A stretch of DNA of 64,000 nucleotides from Flavobacterium foetidum (GCF_004634245.1 NZ_SJTF01000009.1:124001-188000), one strand, 5' to 3'; shown: positions 50,775-59,155, counted from the stretch's first letter. Notes: generated from the letters alone by a model not told the origin. Numbers and translations are program-made.

Positions 50775-52628
50775 TTAAAATTTTAAGGTTATATACATAT
50801 TAAAATTGCGGCCTGGCATTGGTCTGTTTTCTAAGCTTTCATAGTTTTTGTTAAAGACATTTAAAACCTGAAACCCTAGCTTCGAAGAATCTAAAAATTT
50901 AAAATCATAATCGATTCCAATGTCTGAAATCGTAAAGTCTTTTACAACATCATCCGAGTTATTATCTGCGGTGGTATACACAAAACCATTGTATAACACC
51001 TGATAATAAGCGTTTATTTTATTTCGCGAATAAGAAACAGCTCCCGTTGCTTTATGAAATGGAACAAAGAAAATCTGTTTTTTAGTCTGATCGTCCTCAG
51101 ATATAGTATATGCGTAAGTAGCGTTTAGAGCAAAAGTATTCTTGCCATAGCTTTTTTTCCAGTTCACTATGGTTTCTGTTCCGTAACTGTTTACTTTATC
51201 CTGGTTTTGAGGAGACCAAAGACCGCTTGGTCCTGGAACCCACTGCAGCATATCATTTATTTTGATGTAATAAAAATTTTGCGTCCAGGTAATATTTCTG
51301 AATGTGAAGACATTTCCAATTTCTGCCTGATAAGAACTTTCGGGTTTTAAATCTGGATTTCCGCCTGTTTCCCAGTACAAATCATTATAAGTAGGAATTC
51401 TGAAGTTTCTGGAAATATTTACTTTTAAGTTGTATAAATCACTGAATTTATAAGAAGATCCGAAATTGAATAGAAGTGGGGATTTGTAATTGTCTGTAAA
51501 TTCTTTTCTAATTCCAAATTCATTTTTCCAGTTTGAGCCGATGTCTTGTTTAACTAATAAAGACGCAGAACTTATTTCGCGTATATGACTTCCAAAACCG
51601 CTTCCGTAGCCATTTGTTCTGCTGTAATCTACAATTCCGTTAATTTGAGTAGATTTAAATAAAGCATAATCTAAATCTAATTTTGTAATCAGATTTTCGG
51701 TTTTTCCGTAGGTATAATTTTTAGAACTAATGTTTGAGAAATATTGATAGTTTTCAAAAATATAAGCCGTTTTAAAATTGGTTTTCAGTTTCCCAAAATT
51801 ACCATCATATTCTAATAAATTTCGATTAAAACCATTAACGTACTTGCTTTTTGTATCTGTCTCTGTAATTAGAGAAGTATTTCTGTCTGTATTTGAGGTT
51901 TGACTGTAAAGCTTTAGAATATGATTATCGTTTATTTTATAACCCACATTAGCATTTAAGGTAATAATGTCGTACTGTCCATTTTGATTCCAGCGTTGTT
52001 CGCCTCTCCAAGTGTATCGATTTAAATATTTGTAATCGTTTGTGGAGCTGTTTTTAGAAAAGCCAATTTGTGCGCTCCATTTTTTGTTTGAAATAAAAGT
52101 TTTGTAATTAATCCCAATAGTATTAAAACTGCCGTAATCCAGTTTTAAATTATTCTCAAAACGATTAAAAAACAACATATCGTTATTTAAGTGAACGGTT
52201 CCTCCAATTGCGCCGCTTCCATAAATTACACTTCCACCGCCAGCTTTTACGCTGATAGAATTATAATCAGAACCAGAAATAGTATTGAAATCGGTGCTTC
52301 CGTTCATTTGTGAATTAATATTAATTCCATTCCAAATTACAGCAGTTTGTGAAGAAGTTGTTCCTCTAAACGAAACTGTAGAAAGCATGCCACGACCGTA
52401 TTCCTTAAAATATAAAGTAGAATTGAAGTTTAATAAATCGGTTAGTAAAGCTTCATTTTTAGTAATAACAGAATCATTAAGCTTTAAAACAGATTGTGTA
52501 GAAGAATATTTTTTTAGGTTTTTGTCTGAAACATAGACTTCTTTCAGATTGTTAATAGAATCGTTCTGCGCCGAAATAAATTGGCACAACAGTAACAACG
52601 ATAAAGCAAGACGTATTCTAAAAACCAT
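50775..52628 (-). CDS. BtuB-like TonB-dependent receptor under a cobalamin riboswitch
   Basis: The 617-residue receptor has signal peptide FRIRLALSLLLLCQFISAQ. The plug is at about 30-160 (VKAGGGSVIYGSGAIGGTVHLNND near 128-151), and the barrel ends FNMYITLKF with a terminal Phe. Length matches BtuB (about 600). A cobalamin riboswitch sits directly upstream, and cobalamin synthesis and uptake genes surround it, so it probably takes up corrinoids with the BtuG-like lipoprotein next to it. Confidence 0.88.
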   Translation of the reverse strand: MVFRIRLALSLLLLCQFISAQNDSINNLKEVYVSDKNLKKYSSTQSVLKLNDSVITKNEALLTDLLNFNSTLYFKEYGRGMLSTVSFRGTTSSQTAVIWNGININSQMNGSTDFNTISGSDYNSISVKAGGGSVIYGSGAIGGTVHLNNDMLFFNRFENNLKLDYGSFNTIGINYKTFISNKKWSAQIGFSKNSSTNDYKYLNRYTWRGEQRWNQNGQYDIITLNANVGYKINDNHILKLYSQTSNTDRNTSLITETDTKSKYVNGFNRNLLEYDGNFGKLKTNFKTAYIFENYQYFSNISSKNYTYGKTENLITKLDLDYALFKSTQINGIVDYSRTNGYGSGFGSHIREISSASLLVKQDIGSNWKNEFGIRKEFTDNYKSPLLFNFGSSYKFSDLYNLKVNISRNFRIPTYNDLYWETGGNPDLKPESSYQAEIGNVFTFRNITWTQNFYYIKINDMLQWVPGPSGLWSPQNQDKVNSYGTETIVNWKKSYGKNTFALNATYAYTISEDDQTKKQIFFVPFHKATGAVSYSRNKINAYYQVLYNGFVYTTADNNSDDVVKDFTISDIGIDYDFKFLDSSKLGFQVLNVFNKNYESLENRPMPGRNFNMYITLKF

Positions 52629-52671
52629 AATTTCTACACTCTTTTTCCCGAGAGCTCGATATTTTTGTTAC

Positions 52672-52846
52672 AAAGGCAGGTCTCCTGGCTTGCGTCTTGT
52701 TGTTTACCTTCCCATTCACATCGAGCGAACAGTGGTTTTGTAGTTACAACAAGCATTCGTTTAAGAACTAAGCTTACAGTTGCGGGTACAGCTCAAGATT
52801 TTACTTGATTCCCTTTTAATGTGTTTGCTAAAACACAACCTTAATT
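52672..52846 (-). promoter_or_regulatory. Cobalamin (adenosylcobalamin) riboswitch
   Basis: Read on the minus strand, this leader has the class hallmarks in order: GCTGTACCCGCAACTGTAAGC, CCACTG, GGGAAGG, and the B12 box GCCAGGAGACCTGCC near 52690-52675. These form the conserved cobalamin-binding core. It lies between its promoter (52852-52884) and the BtuB-like gene, about 45 bases before the ATG. No long terminator stem is seen after the core, so control of translation start is likely. Confidence 0.95.
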
Positions 52847-52851
52847 TGCTG

Positions 52852-52884
52852 CAAATATAAAATTAAAAATACGGATTAATCAAA
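52852..52884 (-). promoter_or_regulatory. Promoter of the riboswitch-btuB-btuG transcript
   Basis: Minus strand: TTTG at 52884-52881, 21-base spacer, then TATATTTG at 52859-52852. The start site would fall at the first riboswitch bases. Confidence 0.65.
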
Positions 52885-52927
52885 TTTGTTTCACTTTTAA
52901 AGTATAATAATGAAACAAAATCGATAT

Positions 52928-53461
52928 TTATAATTCAATTCTTATAACTTGTCCAAAATCAACCTTATTCTGAAATGCTTCTGTTAAGGCTAATGCAGTT
53001 TGATGACATAAAATACTTCTAATAATTCCGGCATGAGCGACAATAATAATTGGATGTTTTGTTTTTGAAATTTTTTCAGATAAAAAATCACCAACTCTTT
53101 CGTGTAATTCCGTGAAAGATTCACCATTTGTAGTTTTGATATTTACAAAATCTTCCATCCACGGATTGAGTTCTTCAGGCGGAATTTCGTTCCAGTTCTT
53201 GAGTTCCCAGTCACCAAAATTCATTTCCATTAAACGTTTGTCTTCCTGATAAGAGATAGCATTTATGTTTTCCTGAATATGTTTTGCCAAAATCACACAG
53301 CGTTGTAACGGACTTGATAAAATGACAGCTTCTGAAGGCAATTCGGAGATAATTTTAGAAAAAATTTTGTCAAAAGGTTTCGCAATATCGACATCAGATT
53401 GTCCGTAGCAGATTCCCTTTTCGCAGATCGTTTCAGTATGTCGTACTAGATAAATTTCCAT
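52928..53461 (-). CDS. cobC: Histidine phosphatase, probable alpha-ribazole phosphatase CobC
   Basis: A 177-residue phosphoglycerate-mutase-fold enzyme. LVRHTETICEKGICYGQSDV at the start carries the catalytic His (RHT), the second His is in VVAHAGIIRS near residue 143, and MNFGDWELKNW carries the acid. In the nucleotide-loop pathway CobC dephosphorylates alpha-ribazole phosphate or its cobamide product. The assignment rests on the overlap with cobS (16 bases). Start overlaps the cobS tail, so they are coupled. Confidence 0.88.
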   Translation of the reverse strand: MEIYLVRHTETICEKGICYGQSDVDIAKPFDKIFSKIISELPSEAVILSSPLQRCVILAKHIQENINAISYQEDKRLMEMNFGDWELKNWNEIPPEELNPWMEDFVNIKTTNGESFTELHERVGDFLSEKISKTKHPIIIVAHAGIIRSILCHQTALALTEAFQNKVDFGQVIRIEL

Positions 53462-54243
53462 AAAAATAAAATGCTTAGGTAAAAGATAACTTCACAAACC
53501 TGTTGTGTTGCACCAAGACAATCTCCAGTATAACCTTCAATCCATTTTTGGAAATATCGGGCTAAAAAATATCGGGTAATAAAAACAGGAATTATGGCTA
53601 AAATTAATCTGAAATCAAAATAGGAGAATACAAGTAAAGGAACTAATCCAAAAAAGAAAGATCCTAAAACTTCTTTCCATGTGAATTGTTTTGCAATAGG
53701 TTTGCTTTTGCTCGAAGCATCTTCACGAGAATATGCATGGGTAAAAACAATGCTGATCGCTGCTAAACGACTTAAAGAGTGCGCAGAAATAAACAAGAGC
53801 CAAATTTTGAATGTTGCCATCGAATCATAAACTTGAAATAGCAAAATAGATTCTGAAAGCAGTTTGAATTTTAGTAGAAAAAGTAAAACCAATCCAATTG
53901 CGCCATACGCACCGATTGCACTGTCTTTCATAATCATGAGGATTTTTTCTTTTGTCCAGCCACCGCCAAAACCATCGCAGACATCTGCAAAACCGTCTTC
54001 ATGAAATGCACCAGTTGTTAAAACTGAAATGACAATCGAAAAAATAACAGCCGTTTCTGTAGAAAGAAATAAGGCAAATAAAGAATAAGTGATAAAAGAA
54101 ATACTCCCCACAATCCATCCGATAAAAGGGAAATATCTTGTCGCTTTATTTAAATAATCCGGATCATGTGAAATGTTTTTTGGGCATGGAATTCGGGTGT
54201 AAAACATTAAACAGGTAAAGAAGATGTGGAGTTCTTTTTTCAT
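53446..54243 (-). CDS. cobS: Adenosylcobinamide-GDP ribazoletransferase CobS
   Basis: The 265-residue inner-membrane enzyme joins alpha-ribazole to adenosylcobinamide-GDP, the last joining step. It has about six to seven hydrophobic segments. FTCLMFYTRIPCP near residue 10 and GAFHEDGFADVCDGFGGGWTKEK near 78-100 are the CobS signatures, the Asp-rich motif binding Mg. The tail GDCLGATQQVCEVIFYL is also typical. It is separated from bluB-cobT by a RAYT transposase gene and REP hairpins. Confidence 0.95.
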   Translation of the reverse strand: MKKELHIFFTCLMFYTRIPCPKNISHDPDYLNKATRYFPFIGWIVGSISFITYSLFALFLSTETAVIFSIVISVLTTGAFHEDGFADVCDGFGGGWTKEKILMIMKDSAIGAYGAIGLVLLFLLKFKLLSESILLFQVYDSMATFKIWLLFISAHSLSRLAAISIVFTHAYSREDASSKSKPIAKQFTWKEVLGSFFFGLVPLLVFSYFDFRLILAIIPVFITRYFLARYFQKWIEGYTGDCLGATQQVCEVIFYLSILFLWKFI

Positions 54244-54256
54244 TTAGTTTTTAGTT

Positions 54257-54422
54257 GTTTGGCTAAGGCCTTCTATCTTCCAAATTTTTAACCTCCAGAT
54301 AAATCTGGAGGCAACTCAAAGAAGAAAATTTTAAAAAAAAATATAAATAATTTCACAATTTGAGTTGCCAACATCTTTAGATGTTGGTTATTTATTGACA
54401 AAGACAAGGGCTTTAGCCAAAC
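54257..54422. repeat. REP hairpin pair (BIME-like) between cobS and the RAYT gene
   Basis: Two perfect 9-bp-stem hairpins, CCTCCAGAT/ATCTGGAGG at 54292-54311 and CCAACATCT/AGATGTTGG at 54368-54387, face each other, each with the same GGCAACTCAAA foot on the inner side. The pair is bracketed by inverted copies of TTTGGCTAAG(G/A)CC-type sequence (54257-54272 and 54406-54422). This is the standard architecture of REP elements mobilised by a RAYT transposase, which is encoded 7 bases away. Confidence 0.85.
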
Positions 54423-54428
54423 TTTTTT

Positions 54429-54860
54429 TTAAGAATGTTTAAAGCCAAACTTAATCATAAACTCATCATATTCCTCTTGAAATGTTTTCATTTTATGATG
54501 TTCTTCCTGATTTTTGATATAATCTCGAACTTTATTTACAATTGATTGTGAAACAGAAGCAGCAAAATATTCATCCTGCCATTCAAATTTATCTTTTGTT
54601 AATTGATTTTTATTGATCCAATAAGAAGATTCTCCTTTTAATAGTTGTATTGTTTTTTGAATAGTCTGATCGTTTCCTAGTGAAATTAGACAATGACAAT
54701 GATCGGAATATCCACTTATAAAATCTAGATAAATATCTTTTTTTGAGGCATTTTCTTTTATATGATTCCAAACTTTTTCACGTAGATCAACTGAATTTAA
54801 AAACGGAAACCTGTTTTTGGTACTCCAAACGCAATGAACATAAACTTTAGTAAATGGCAT
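54429..54860 (-). CDS. REP-associated tyrosine transposase (RAYT), IS200/Y1 type
   Basis: A 143-residue single-strand transposase. HCH at residues 54-56 (DHCHCLISL) is the HUH metal site, and Tyr114 in VRDYIKNQEEHH is the expected nucleophile. Start MPFTKVYVHCVWSTKNR is the RAYT/IS200 motif. It is full length and intact. It lies inside the cobU-bluB/cobT-cobS-cobC run in the same direction, next to REP hairpins that are its probable substrates. Confidence 0.9.
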   Translation of the reverse strand: MPFTKVYVHCVWSTKNRFPFLNSVDLREKVWNHIKENASKKDIYLDFISGYSDHCHCLISLGNDQTIQKTIQLLKGESSYWINKNQLTKDKFEWQDEYFAASVSQSIVNKVRDYIKNQEEHHKMKTFQEEYDEFMIKFGFKHS

Positions 54861-54929
54861 AGATAAAATAGTTTTAAAATTATTTTAAGTTTGATTCAAA
54901 TTTAAAAACTATTAGTAATAAACGGAGAG

Positions 54930-56609
54930 TTATTTCCTACTTATTCCCGCGCTCTCAAAACTAGCCATATCATTCAAAAAAGCTTCAGCCGAATTTAAAA
55001 TTGGAAAAGCGACTGCACAGCCAGTTCCTTCTCCTAAGCGTAAATCAAGATTTAGAATAGGTTTTACCTCAAGATATTCAAGCAGTTTTATATGTGCTTT
55101 TTCAGCAGAGCAATGACAGAAAACAGCATTGTTTTTAATATTCGGATTAATTTTAGAAGCAATTAAAAAAGCAACCGTACAGATAAAGCCATCTACTAAA
55201 ATCAGCATTTTATTATCGAAAGCAGAAAGGATTCCGCCAGCCATCTGAAGAATTTCAAAACCGCCGAAATACGAAAGCTGTGATAGTAAATTGGCTTGAC
55301 CGGAATAATTATCAATAGCTTTTTTGAGGATATTTTGTTTCTGAATTAGTTTTTCATCTGATAATCCTGTTCCTTTTCCAACACATTCTTCAATGGAATA
55401 ACCAGTCAAAAGACTCATTAATACAGATGCCGTAGAAGTATTGCCAATTCCCATTTCGCCAAAACCAATACAGTTTGAACCAGATTTCGCAATGGTTTCA
55501 ACAATCGATTTTCCTTTTTCAAAACACAATTGTACTTCAGTTTCGCTCAAAGCCGGAACATGAAGAAAAGACTGAGTTCCTTTCGCAATTTTAGCATCAA
55601 TTAATTTTGTATTTGTTGGGAAATCATAATTTACGCCAGCATCAACAATCGATAATTTGATATCGTTTTGTTTGCAGAAAACATTTATTGCAGCACCGCC
55701 ATCCAGAAAATTACTGACCATTTGCCGTGTCACATCTTGCGGATAATCGCTTACATCGTGATTGGCAATTCCGTGATCGGCTGCAAAAACTACAATGTTG
55801 GGATTTATGATTTTTGGATTTAAAGTTTCCAAAACAGTTGCAATCTGAAAAGCTAAGGTTTCTAAAGTTCCCAGTGAACCGACAGGTTTTGTTTTAGAAT
55901 CTATTTTTTCCTGTAAAAGTTTTTGGAAATCAACTTTGTTTTCGTTTTCAGTTTTTACGTTTAGCTCAAAATCAGCAATGTTTATTGTATGAATTTCCGA
56001 AATCTCTTTGCAGATTGGAGCTTCTGATTTTTGTTTCCAATGCAATTGCTGCAACATGGGCTGATTATTATAATTAGTAGCAGGTTTTCCGATACAGAAA
56101 TAACCCAGCGGTTCTATATTTTCAGGTAAATCGAGGATTTTTTTAAATTGATAATAATTTAGAATCGAAACCCAGCCCATGCCGTAACCTTGTTCTGTCA
56201 GCGAAAGCCAGATATTCTGAGCCGCACAAACCGAACTGAATTTTACTGCTTCGTTACTGCCAATAGTTCCAATCGTAAATTGATTCAAAACCGAACGGTC
56301 GTAAGCGATGATAAGTCCAATTGGCGCTTCTTCAATAGCTTCGAGTTTAAGTGAGTTATACAATTCTTTTTGTTCCTCGTTATCGGTCAGTTCAGCCGCT
56401 TTTTTGTTGTAATCTAAAAACAGCTTTTTAATGGAGGTTTTAACTTCATTAGATTTGATGAGGAAATATCTAGTCGCATCAGTAAGTCCAACAGAAGGTG
56501 CCCAATGTCCAGCCTGTAAAGCTTTCTGAATTACTTCATCAGGAACTTCATCAGTTGTGAAATGTCGGGTGTCACGGCGTGATTTTAATATATCGTCTAG
56601 ATTGCTCAT
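54930..56609 (-). CDS. bluB-cobT: Fused BluB-CobT: DMB synthase plus DMB phosphoribosyltransferase
   Basis: The product is 559 residues from ATG 56609; an upstream start adds 14 unlikely residues. Residues 1-200 are a nitroreductase-fold BluB (SRRDTRHFTTDEVPDEV, HWAPSVGLTDATRY, GYGMGWVSIL, GYFCIGKP), which turns FMNH2 and O2 into 5,6-dimethylbenzimidazole. Residues about 225-559 are CobT, which makes alpha-ribazole phosphate: DSKTKPVGSLGTLE, VFAADHGIANHDVS, GFGEMGIGNTSTASVL, LRLGEGTGCAVAF. The fusion lets the base made by BluB pass straight to CobT. Both halves look complete. Confidence 0.95.
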   Translation of the reverse strand: MSNLDDILKSRRDTRHFTTDEVPDEVIQKALQAGHWAPSVGLTDATRYFLIKSNEVKTSIKKLFLDYNKKAAELTDNEEQKELYNSLKLEAIEEAPIGLIIAYDRSVLNQFTIGTIGSNEAVKFSSVCAAQNIWLSLTEQGYGMGWVSILNYYQFKKILDLPENIEPLGYFCIGKPATNYNNQPMLQQLHWKQKSEAPICKEISEIHTINIADFELNVKTENENKVDFQKLLQEKIDSKTKPVGSLGTLETLAFQIATVLETLNPKIINPNIVVFAADHGIANHDVSDYPQDVTRQMVSNFLDGGAAINVFCKQNDIKLSIVDAGVNYDFPTNTKLIDAKIAKGTQSFLHVPALSETEVQLCFEKGKSIVETIAKSGSNCIGFGEMGIGNTSTASVLMSLLTGYSIEECVGKGTGLSDEKLIQKQNILKKAIDNYSGQANLLSQLSYFGGFEILQMAGGILSAFDNKMLILVDGFICTVAFLIASKINPNIKNNAVFCHCSAEKAHIKLLEYLEVKPILNLDLRLGEGTGCAVAFPILNSAEAFLNDMASFESAGISRK

Positions 56610-56616
56610 AAATTTC

Positions 56617-56900
56617 AAATTTTCAATGTCAATGGCAAAAATCAATATCAATTACAATATCAAAAATCAATGTCAATTACAATATCAATTACAATATCAA
56701 TTACAATATCAATTACAATATCAATTACAATATCAATTACAAAAATTAATATCAATGTCAATTACAATTTTCACCTTATGTAAAGATACTCCACGATATT
56801 GGAATTTGAAATTTAAAAGTTTAGAATTTGCCTTTTGATATTGTAATTGATTTTTGCCATTGATTTTTGCCATTGTAATTGCCATTGCCATTGCCATTGA
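56617..56900. repeat. Inverted 6-bp-period arrays (CAATNN family) with a 12-bp tandem core
   Basis: The left arm runs 56623-56770. Its core 56674-56742 is 5.75 exact copies of the 12-mer CAATTACAATAT, itself two CAATNN units, and the rest has CAATGG, CAATGT and CAAAAAT units. The right arm 56836-56900 is the inverse, with units such as GCCATT, GATTTTT and GTAATT. The arms fill the gap between bluB-cobT and cobU. Confidence 0.85.
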
Positions 56901-56906
56901 ATTTTG

Positions 56907-57416
56907 TTAACCTTTAATCTTGACCGGAATCCCGGAAACCATCAAAACAACTTCATCTGCGTTGGATGCCAAAAACTGATTCATCCAGCCTTGCAGTTCT
57001 ACAAATTTTCTTCCGATATGAGTTTCTGCATGAACTCCCATTCCGATTTCATTGGTTACAATAATGATATTAGTGTTTTCCTGATTGGCAATGGCAAGGA
57101 ATTCTTTTTTGGCTTCTTCCAAACTTAACTGAACATCATTTTGAGTATCCACAAAAAAGTTGGTAAGCCAAAGTGTAACGCAGTCAATTAAAGCCGTTTT
57201 ATTGGAGAAATCAATTTTACTTAAAAACTTTTCTTCTTCAATATTCGTCCAGCGTTCATCGCGTTCTTGTTGATGTCTGTCAATTCGGTTTTGAAAATCA
57301 GAATCCCATTTTCTGGCTGTTGCGACATATATTGGATTGTCAGAAAGTGTTAAGGCTAAGTTTTGTGCATAACTGCTTTTTCCTGAGCGCTCACCGCCGG
57401 TAATTAAATAAATCAT
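56907..57416 (-). CDS. cobU: Adenosylcobinamide kinase / guanylyltransferase CobU
   Basis: A 169-residue bifunctional enzyme that phosphorylates adenosylcobinamide and adds GMP. P-loop GGERSGKSSYAQ at residues 7-18, ATARKWDSDFQNRIDRHQQERDERW near 33-57 (His near 47 is the guanylylation site region), DCVTLWLTN near 80, and VTNEIGMGVH near 118. First gene of the cob run. With CobT, CobS and CobC it supports cobinamide salvage; no corrin-ring genes are in the window. Confidence 0.95.
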   Translation of the reverse strand: MIYLITGGERSGKSSYAQNLALTLSDNPIYVATARKWDSDFQNRIDRHQQERDERWTNIEEEKFLSKIDFSNKTALIDCVTLWLTNFFVDTQNDVQLSLEEAKKEFLAIANQENTNIIIVTNEIGMGVHAETHIGRKFVELQGWMNQFLASNADEVVLMVSGIPVKIKG

Positions 57417-57426
57417 TTTTTTGGGA

Positions 57427-57546
57427 AGTTATAAGTTAAAAGTTGTGAGTTAAGAGTTAGGGGTTAGGGGTTAGGGGTTAGGATGTGTTGTCATAGCGCA
57501 AAGTAACAAAGAGCTTTTCAACTCATAACATATAACTCTTAACCTA
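57427..57546. repeat. Inverted pair of 7-bp-period arrays (AGTTANN/GGTTAGG family)
   Basis: Left arm 57427-57482 is eight exact 7-mers (agttata, agttaaa, agttgtg, agttaag, agttagg, then ggttagg three times). Right arm 57519-57546 is four inverse 7-mers (caactca, taacata, taactct, taaccta). The arms sit 10 bases before the cobU start and 8 bases after the stop of the upstream Cys-rich gene. Confidence 0.85.
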
Positions 57547-57554
57547 AATTACGA

Positions 57555-57917
57555 TTAATAAGGGCAATGTCGGCAATTATTCCCACAGCATTTTCCTCTT
57601 TTTAAATGGTACCAGGTTTTAAAAACCATATTTCCATTTTCGATATAATAATCAATGCCTTCAATTAAAGTGTTTGTTTTGGGTAAAGAAGTCGCTTTGT
57701 TTTTAGAAGCGTTTGACGGATTTATGGTCTCTACATAGGCATCAATTTTGTCTTCACAAGCTTCTTTAAAACAGGTCGGACAAAGACAATCTCCACCTTC
57801 AGAAAGAGAAAAAATGGGCGGGTAGTCGTTGCACCAGCATTTTTTTTCTACAGATATATCTCCACAGCTGAACTCAGAATCACAGCTTGTGCAAATTTTC
57901 ATTTTTGTGGTATTCAT
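57555..57917 (-). CDS. Cysteine-rich CWC domain fused to DUF5522
   Basis: The product is 120 residues from ATG 57917 (57902 is the alternative); the long upstream frame is discarded. Residues 6-55 hold CTSCDSEFSCG, CWCNDYPP and CLCPTCFKEAC, the CWC metal-binding pattern. Residues 82-120 are DUF5522: GIDYYIENGNMVFKTWYHLKRGKCCGNNCRHCPY. With about 12 Cys it is a likely zinc or metal-cluster protein. It lies between cobU and the divergent btuF-like gene. Function unknown; the link to cobalamin is by position only. Confidence 0.82.
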   Translation of the reverse strand: MNTTKMKICTSCDSEFSCGDISVEKKCWCNDYPPIFSLSEGGDCLCPTCFKEACEDKIDAYVETINPSNASKNKATSLPKTNTLIEGIDYYIENGNMVFKTWYHLKRGKCCGNNCRHCPY

Positions 57918-57982
57918 GTTGTAAAGATACAATTGTTTAAATTTGTAAGAATAAAGGTAAACAAAAAAAATAGAAAATACTT

Positions 57983-57990
57983 TACCTTTG
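57983..57990 (+). promoter_or_regulatory. Promoter -7 element of the btuF-like operon
   Basis: TACCTTTG, a perfect TAnnTTTG match, 21 bases before the ATG. The leader is too short for a riboswitch, so this side of the locus is not controlled by the switch at 52.7 kb. Confidence 0.55.
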
Positions 57991-58011
57991 TTACCATCCA
58001 AAACATAAAAT

Positions 58012-59154
58012 ATGAGACATTTATTGCCAAAAATGATTTTTATAGCTTCTTTTTTTATCCTGACAGGATGTAAGAAGAATGAAAAAGCAGAAGCTCTAAA
58101 AACTGAAAATGTAAAAAACAGCATTGAATATGCGAGCGGACTTTCAATCGTAAAATATGATGATTATTCAGTTGTAACTGTCTCAAATCCATGGCCAAAT
58201 GCGAATAAAGATTTCAAATATATTTTAAAAGAAAAAGACGGAAAAGTACCGGATAGTCTTAAAAATTACACTACAATTCAGGTTCCGTTAGAGTCTGTTG
58301 TAGTTACTTCGACAACTAATATTCCGTTTTTAGAAATGTTGGAAGTAGAAAACAAATTGGTTGGTTTTCCGCATACGGATTACATTTCTTCAGAAAAAAC
58401 CAGAGCTTTAATTGATAAAGGTTCTGTGAAAAACGTTGGACAAAATGAAAAACTAAACATTGAGCAGTTAATTGAATTATCTCCAGATTTGATTGTGACT
58501 TTTGGAGTCGATAATAATAATCCGATGTTGGATAATCTGAAAAAAAGCGGGTTAAATGTTTTAATCCAAGGCGATTGGATGGAACAATCTCCACTTGGAA
58601 AAGCGGAATGGATTAAACTTTACGGTGCTTTATTTGGTAAAGAAGAACAAGCCAAAGAGCTTTTTGATAAAATTGTTCAAAGTTATAATCAGGCGAGAAA
58701 AATGGTGGCAGACAAACCTGCAACTTCAAAAGTTTTATACGGTTCTATGTACGAAGATGTTTGGTATGTGGCTAAAGGAAACAGCTGGGTTGCCGAGTTT
58801 ATGAAAGATGCAAAATCCAATTATTTGTGGTCTGACTTAAAAGGAAGTGGAAGCGAAGGTTTATCTTTTGAAAAAGTTTTGGATAAAGCCAAAGATGCAA
58901 ATATCTGGATTGCTTCTGGTTCATTTAAAAGTTTAGAAGAATTGCAAAAAGCAAATCCGCATTATGGAGAATTTGATGCTTTTAAAAACAAAAGTGTTTA
59001 CAGTTTTGAAGGTAAATTGGGCGCAACCGGTGGTACAGTTTATTACGAATTAGCTCCAAGCCGTCCTGATTTAGTTTTAAAGGATTATATTAAAATTTTC
59101 CACCCTGATTTATTATCGGGTTACGAATTTACTTTCGCATCAAAACTGAACTAA
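58012..59154 (+). CDS. Periplasmic substrate-binding lipoprotein (BtuF-like)
   Basis: A 380-residue class III (cobalamin/siderophore type) binding protein. Lipobox FFILTGC ends the signal near residue 20. VVTSTTNIPFLEMLEVENKLVGFPHTDYI and IEQLIELSPDLIVTFG are the N-lobe; GSMYEDVWYVAKGNSWVAEFMKDAKSNYLWSD is the C-lobe. The next gene begins 1 base after its stop. The cobalamin role is inferred from the surrounding cob/btu genes. Confidence 0.88.
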   Translation: MRHLLPKMIFIASFFILTGCKKNEKAEALKTENVKNSIEYASGLSIVKYDDYSVVTVSNPWPNANKDFKYILKEKDGKVPDSLKNYTTIQVPLESVVVTSTTNIPFLEMLEVENKLVGFPHTDYISSEKTRALIDKGSVKNVGQNEKLNIEQLIELSPDLIVTFGVDNNNPMLDNLKKSGLNVLIQGDWMEQSPLGKAEWIKLYGALFGKEEQAKELFDKIVQSYNQARKMVADKPATSKVLYGSMYEDVWYVAKGNSWVAEFMKDAKSNYLWSDLKGSGSEGLSFEKVLDKAKDANIWIASGSFKSLEELQKANPHYGEFDAFKNKSVYSFEGKLGATGGTVYYELAPSRPDLVLKDYIKIFHPDLLSGYEFTFASKLN

Positions 59155-59155
59155 A

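Noticed and set aside
56557..56838. 93-residue ORF rich in QLQYQL repeats
   Set aside because: It is a translation of the CAATTACAATAT tandem repeat and starts inside bluB-cobT on the other strand.
57455..57482. Telomere-like GGTTAGG repeat
   Set aside because: The units are the drifted end of an AGTTANN array with an inverted mate; nothing suggests a linear chromosome end.
56617..57546. CRISPR-like regularity of tandem units
   Set aside because: Units are 6-12 bases with no unique spacers, and no cas gene is near.
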